The notes beneath the pieces are model-generated. The model was not told the DNA's origin, made no database searches, and worked only from the letters and a program-made list of their open reading frames with translations. This document shows positions 21,731-23,841 of a stretch of DNA of 23,841 bases, one piece after another (the stretch's first letter is position 1; the number at the start of each line of letters is the position of its first letter). The position numbers and the translations under genes are program-made. The stretch comes from a virus, in IMG/VR virus record IMGVR_UViG_3300028025_001917, positions 1 through 23,841 of that record, one strand, 5' to 3'.

Positions 21731-22059
21731 GATCCGACGAAACGCACCGTTAACACGGGAGACACGCTGGCAAACGTGCTGCATCGCGCACGAATTGCCG
21801 TGTACCCGCCAGAGTTAACAGTCCACGCACCAACGGTTGCGACCGCAGACGCAGCCGCTGTCGTGCTGTTGCTCGGCGTACAGTTCAGCGCCACATAGTT
21901 CGTGCCATCAACGGTGGCCTCAAACGAGATCGTGGTGCCCGTCACGGTCCCCGTGATCTGAATGCCAACAACGCCAACGCTTGGCAAGCCTGACACCGTA
22001 GCTGCGCTATCCGCAGCGGTGACGGTAGTCGTTTGTTTGAGCAAAGTCCCAACAGACAT
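21727..22059 (-). CDS. Small beta-sandwich structural protein
   Basis: The protein has 110 residues and starts at ATG (MSVGTLLKQTTTVTAADSAAT) after a GGAGAGTCTG-like ribosome site. It is almost wholly predicted beta strand, rich in Thr, Val, Gly and Ser. The segments VGIQITGTVTGTTISFEATVDGTNYVAL, GAWTVNSGGYTAIRARCS and VSPVLTVRFVGS recall a widespread group of small phage virion-associated proteins with an Ig- or jelly-roll-like fold, usually annotated hypothetical. It sits two genes ahead of the portal gene. It could be a capsid decoration or head-fibre-like protein, but the sequence gives no direct evidence for that. Its TGA stop overlaps the GTG start of the next gene (GTGA). Confidence 0.72.
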   Translation of the reverse strand: MSVGTLLKQTTTVTAADSAATVSGLPSVGVVGIQITGTVTGTTISFEATVDGTNYVALNCTPSNSTTAAASAVATVGAWTVNSGGYTAIRARCSTFASVSPVLTVRFVGS

Positions 22060-22080
22060 CAGACTCTCCGGCTAAACGTT

Positions 22081-22524
22081 TTATATCGGGAAGAACACAT
22101 CAGTGTTTTCATCTTCCACCTTTGCTTCTCCTCCCCAGTACGGCTGACACTCTCCGCAAGCGCAACGACCCTCAAGGTACAATGCAGCAAAGCGAAGAAG
22201 TTCTGGGTTATCTCGAAAATGCCCGAGACCCATGTTGCACCTCATGCACAACCCGCCGCGTACGTGTCCAGTGCTGTGGTCATGGTCTACGGCAAACTTT
22301 TCATCTTTCGGATCACCGCAAATTACACATTCTGTCAAAGCGCGAGCTTCGTATCCCCGCTTTTTGTCAGAAACGCCTTTTGGCAATACCGTTCCACGTT
22401 TGTACTCAGAACGGCATTGACGGCACCATGAATCTAGACCGTTATGCTTTTTGTTGTGCAATGGGAAAAATTCAGCGGTTGCTGGCTTTTCTGTTTTGCA
22501 TCGCGTGCAGGTCAGCATTCCCAT
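22081..22524 (-). CDS. Endonuclease VII-type HNH endonuclease
   Basis: This 147-residue protein resembles the recombination endonuclease VII family (T4 gp49-like) of His-Me finger nucleases, which cut branched DNA or act as free-standing homing-type nucleases. Visible motifs are zinc-binding CxxC pairs at residues 66-69 and 93-96, the catalytic VDHDH at 79-83, TGHVRGGLC at 85-93, and CN at 96-97. These parallel the zinc cysteines, Asp-His and Asn of T4 endonuclease VII. An extra pair of CxxC motifs (residues 6-9 and 34-37) forms an N-terminal zinc knuckle common in phage relatives, and three more cysteines lie at 121-126. The base composition is more AT rich than the flanks: two sampled 60-base lines are 40% and 50% G+C, against about 62% in a sampled capsid-gene line. 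This suggests later acquisition. It could resolve packaging-blocking branches or be a selfish element. Confidence 0.88.
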   Translation of the reverse strand: MGMLTCTRCKTEKPATAEFFPLHNKKHNGLDSWCRQCRSEYKRGTVLPKGVSDKKRGYEARALTECVICGDPKDEKFAVDHDHSTGHVRGGLCMRCNMGLGHFRDNPELLRFAALYLEGRCACGECQPYWGGEAKVEDENTDVFFPI

Positions 22525-22772
22525 TGACGCCTTGCTTTGTTAAGACGACTGTCTGGGTTTGCTGCGGCCTTTGGCCACATCTTAGCCTGTCCAGCACTGC
22601 GCCGACAGAAGGCGATCCGTCGCTTGGCGCTCGTCGGGCTTTTAGCCGCTTCGGCCTTCTTGACCGGCGGTTTGATGTCTTTGCCAGCCGCCCGCAATGA
22701 CGCACGGCCCTTCGCGTTCAGGCCCCCTTCGGGGTTTTGCCCCTCTTTGCGCTGCCATGCGGGCGAAGCCAT
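22512..22772 (-). CDS. DUF6321-like conserved phage protein
   Basis: The protein has 86 residues and its ATG lies one base past the preceding stop (TAGCATG). It begins SPAWQRKEGQNPEGGLNAKGR and ends with RRIAFCRRSAGQAKM...NPDSRLNKARRQWEC. The AWQRKEGKNPEGGLNxKGR opening and the DPDSRxNKxxRKWxC ending are, from memory, the hallmarks of the DUF6321 family seen in many phages and of unknown function. The protein is basic and contains two conserved cysteines, one in the SFC-like motif and one at the very end. Its last 13 bases overlap the start of the HNH gene. A DNA- or capsid-associated role is possible, but nothing in the sequence shows it. Confidence 0.75.
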   Translation of the reverse strand: MASPAWQRKEGQNPEGGLNAKGRASLRAAGKDIKPPVKKAEAAKSPTSAKRRIAFCRRSAGQAKMWPKAAANPDSRLNKARRQWEC

Positions 22773-22773
22773 G

Positions 22774-23079
22774 CTACTGCTTGGCCTTCAACTGCTTGTG
22801 CTGTTTGATCGCGATAGCCAAGAAGCCCGCAACCAGCGCCTTCACCACTTCGCCATCCCACAGCGCCAGTTCGGTGGGGATGTCCGTGCCGACCAGACTT
22901 GCCAGCGCCGTTGCCAGCGAAGCGATGGCGATAGCCATGCCCTGCTTGGCATACGCAGGCAGTCCGTCCACCAACGTGCTGGCGCGCTTAATACCGTCGA
23001 GGACAAACGGCGTGACAAAGCCGATCAGGATCGGGGAAACGACCTTCAGCGCGAGCGTCAGCGCAGCGTCACCAAGCAT
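22774..23079 (-). CDS. Holin-like small membrane protein
   Basis: The protein has 101 residues and starts at an ATG overlapping the previous stop (TGATG). It has three likely membrane segments: residues ~8-27 (LALKVVSPILIGFVTPFVL), ~46-63 (GMAIAIASLATALASLVG) and ~79-91 (VVKALVAGFLAIAI). A short basic C-terminus (KQHKQLKAKQ) follows. Length, segment number and the charged tail match class I holins, which form membrane holes that time lysis. Holin families are too diverse for a firm call without a search. Its place next to the terminase gene is unusual for lambdoid phages, but T7-like phages also keep lysis genes beside terminase. No endolysin or spanin is visible nearby. It could instead be another phage inner-membrane protein. 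Confidence 0.6.
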   Translation of the reverse strand: MLGDAALTLALKVVSPILIGFVTPFVLDGIKRASTLVDGLPAYAKQGMAIAIASLATALASLVGTDIPTELALWDGEVVKALVAGFLAIAIKQHKQLKAKQ

Positions 23080-23435
23080 CAGTCTTCCTCCTCGTCGTCC
23101 ATCTCATCGTCTTCGCCGCCTTCGTACTTCGCCAGCTTCGCTTCCAGCGCATCAATGCGCTCCATCAGCGCGTCGATCTTGGCGTTCATCGACTCAGGTT
23201 CCATCTCGTCCATCGGCTCCGACTCGTCGTCACGCTCTTCCATCGGGTAGCCCTTGTCGTCGCGCTTTGCCATCGCGCCGCGACCACCCATTGGCTTGCC
23301 CATGCCGATCACGACCGTCATGCCGGATTCCTTCATCGGGCTGCTGTCGGTCAGGCCTTTGCGCTTGAGCATCGGCTTGCGACCGAGCTTCTTGCCCAGC
23401 TTCGCCAGCACTGCGTCCATGCCAGTCTTCTCCAT
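23079..23435 (-). CDS. Acidic coiled-coil protein of unknown function
   Basis: The open frame extends up to 23522, but that start would overlap the terminase by more than 80 bases. I prefer the ATG at 23435 (protein begins MEKTGMDAVLAKLGKK), five bases after the terminase stop, with a modest GGTAAG-type ribosome site; this gives 118 residues. The N-terminal third is basic (GKKLGRKPMLKRKG), the middle is Gly/Met rich, and residues around 80-105 (MNAKIDALMERIDALEAKLAKYE) form a clear heptad coiled coil. The protein ends in an almost wholly acidic tail (EDDEMDDEEED). Its stop overlaps the start of the next gene as TGATG, so the two are probably translationally coupled. I do not recognise the family. 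The basic-to-acidic layout could suit a small structural or chaperone role, but that is inference. Confidence 0.7.
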   Translation of the reverse strand: MEKTGMDAVLAKLGKKLGRKPMLKRKGLTDSSPMKESGMTVVIGMGKPMGGRGAMAKRDDKGYPMEERDDESEPMDEMEPESMNAKIDALMERIDALEAKLAKYEGGEDDEMDDEEED

Positions 23436-23439
23436 GTGC

Positions 23440-23841
23440 TTACCAGCCCGATCCGGGCAGTTGCGATTGAAAGTCTCCTGACGGCTGAAAAGACCGAGCA
23501 GGGCCATTCTCAGGGGAAACATAGGGATCGTCGCTGACCAAGCGCAACCCTACGGGCGCTTCAGGCACCGCCCCCTGCACCCGATCCCAGCCGTACAGGC
23601 CCAACGCTACCGCCATTACGCCGTCATCGTGGAATCCGCTGGGCGCTTCGTAGCGTACCCCTGTGGCCGTGTAGGTAAATTCAAACGCCTCCATCTCCGA
23701 CGTGAGCCATCGGCAGTCTTCTCCGTCTGGCAACGTCAACTCCTTGCCCTGAAACGCCGCCACCAGTCGCTGCATTAGGCGCAGCTTGGAGCTTTGGGTG
23801 AAGACATGGGGCGTGACGTTGACCCCCATCGCTTGCAGGTC
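23440..23841 (-). CDS. Terminase large subunit, C-terminal part (partial)
   Basis: The frame is open to the window edge, so only the last ~133 residues are present; the first ATG at 23829 is internal and not the true start. The large terminase is the ATP-driven packaging motor and nuclease that threads and cuts phage DNA at the portal. The visible part looks like the C-terminal RNase H-like nuclease lobe: a segment on a helix rich in K/R and L (SSKLRLMQRLVAAF), a beta segment with FEFTYTATGVRYEAPSG, then HDDGVMAVALGLYGW. The HDD followed by a small-residue helix is the usual last catalytic acid region of this nuclease. A low-complexity tail ends at TAA. It is the first gene of the module that leads to portal, scaffold and capsid, as expected. 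The ATPase half and any small terminase lie outside the window. Confidence 0.85.
   Translation of the reverse strand, partial: DLQAMGVNVTPHVFTQSSKLRLMQRLVAAFQGKELTLPDGEDCRWLTSEMEAFEFTYTATGVRYEAPSGFHDDGVMAVALGLYGWDRVQGAVPEAPVGLRLVSDDPYVSPENGPARSFQPSGDFQSQLPGSGW

Noticed and set aside
22724-22738. CCCC-TTC-GGGG followed by TTTT on the plus strand, resembling an intrinsic terminator
   Set aside because: It lies inside the DUF6321-like gene where codons for NPEGG dictate it, is only a four-pair stem, and there is no plus-strand gene upstream to terminate.
23436-23522. Longer start (23522) for the acidic coiled-coil protein
   Set aside because: It would overlap the terminase coding region by more than 80 bases; the ATG at 23435 fits just after the terminase stop.
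1-23841. tRNA genes, CRISPR arrays, IS elements, integrase or attachment sites
   Set aside because: I scanned for intergenic space and repeats, and the genes leave no gap big enough for a tRNA or array. No transposase or recombinase motif appears in any supported frame.

Overview
The window is one continuous block of late (virion) genes from a tailed double-stranded DNA bacteriophage (Caudoviricetes). Every gene I can support lies on the minus strand, so the biological reading direction runs from base 23841 down to base 1. The gene set suggests a podovirus-like (short-tailed) virion. It has a large terminase, portal, scaffold and HK97-type capsid protein, followed by a tail-tube-A-like adaptor and a beta-propeller nozzle/stopper-like protein. 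It ends with a run of large Ala/Gln/Gly-rich, coiled-coil-rich proteins typical of DNA-ejection (internal virion) proteins. I see no tail tube protein, tail assembly chaperone, tape measure or sheath. The host cannot be told from the sequence. Hand counts of a few lines give about 60% G+C, with more AT-rich patches over the HNH endonuclease gene and the LamG-like gene. No tRNA, rRNA, CRISPR, integrase or IS element is visible.

Layout in transcription order: (1) packaging and miscellaneous module, 23841-21449: the C-terminal end of the large terminase, an acidic coiled-coil protein, a holin-like membrane protein, a DUF6321-like protein, an endonuclease VII-type HNH nuclease, a small beta-sandwich protein and a small helical protein. 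(2) Head module, 21452-15819: portal, scaffold, major capsid protein (GTG start), a strong GC hairpin, a putative decoration protein, and a small protein ending in an AT-hook-like tail. (3) Neck/tail module, 15808-13608: adaptor and beta-propeller nozzle. (4) Host-recognition cluster, 13607-7213: a 722-residue tail fibre, two paralogous small proteins sharing a PDW-DD-LC motif, three other small proteins (one LamG-like), and a 619-residue protein built from sixteen 22-residue repeats, an adaptor segment shared with the tail fibre, and a C1q-like beta-sandwich. (5) Ejection cassette, 7189-173: four proteins of 294, 603, 441 and 996 residues. (6) The start of a small membrane protein that runs off the low-coordinate edge.

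Genes are packed with overlaps of a few bases or gaps under about 70 bases (ATGA, TGATG, GTGA and TAATTATG junctions), consistent with one polycistronic late operon using translational coupling. No stretch of 300 bases lacks a gene. The one conspicuous intergenic element is the 13-bp hairpin directly after the capsid gene. The most interesting parts are the repeat-array protein and its shared module with the tail fibre, the multi-gene adhesin cluster placed between nozzle and ejection genes, the post-capsid hairpin, and the AT-hook tail on a head/neck-region protein.
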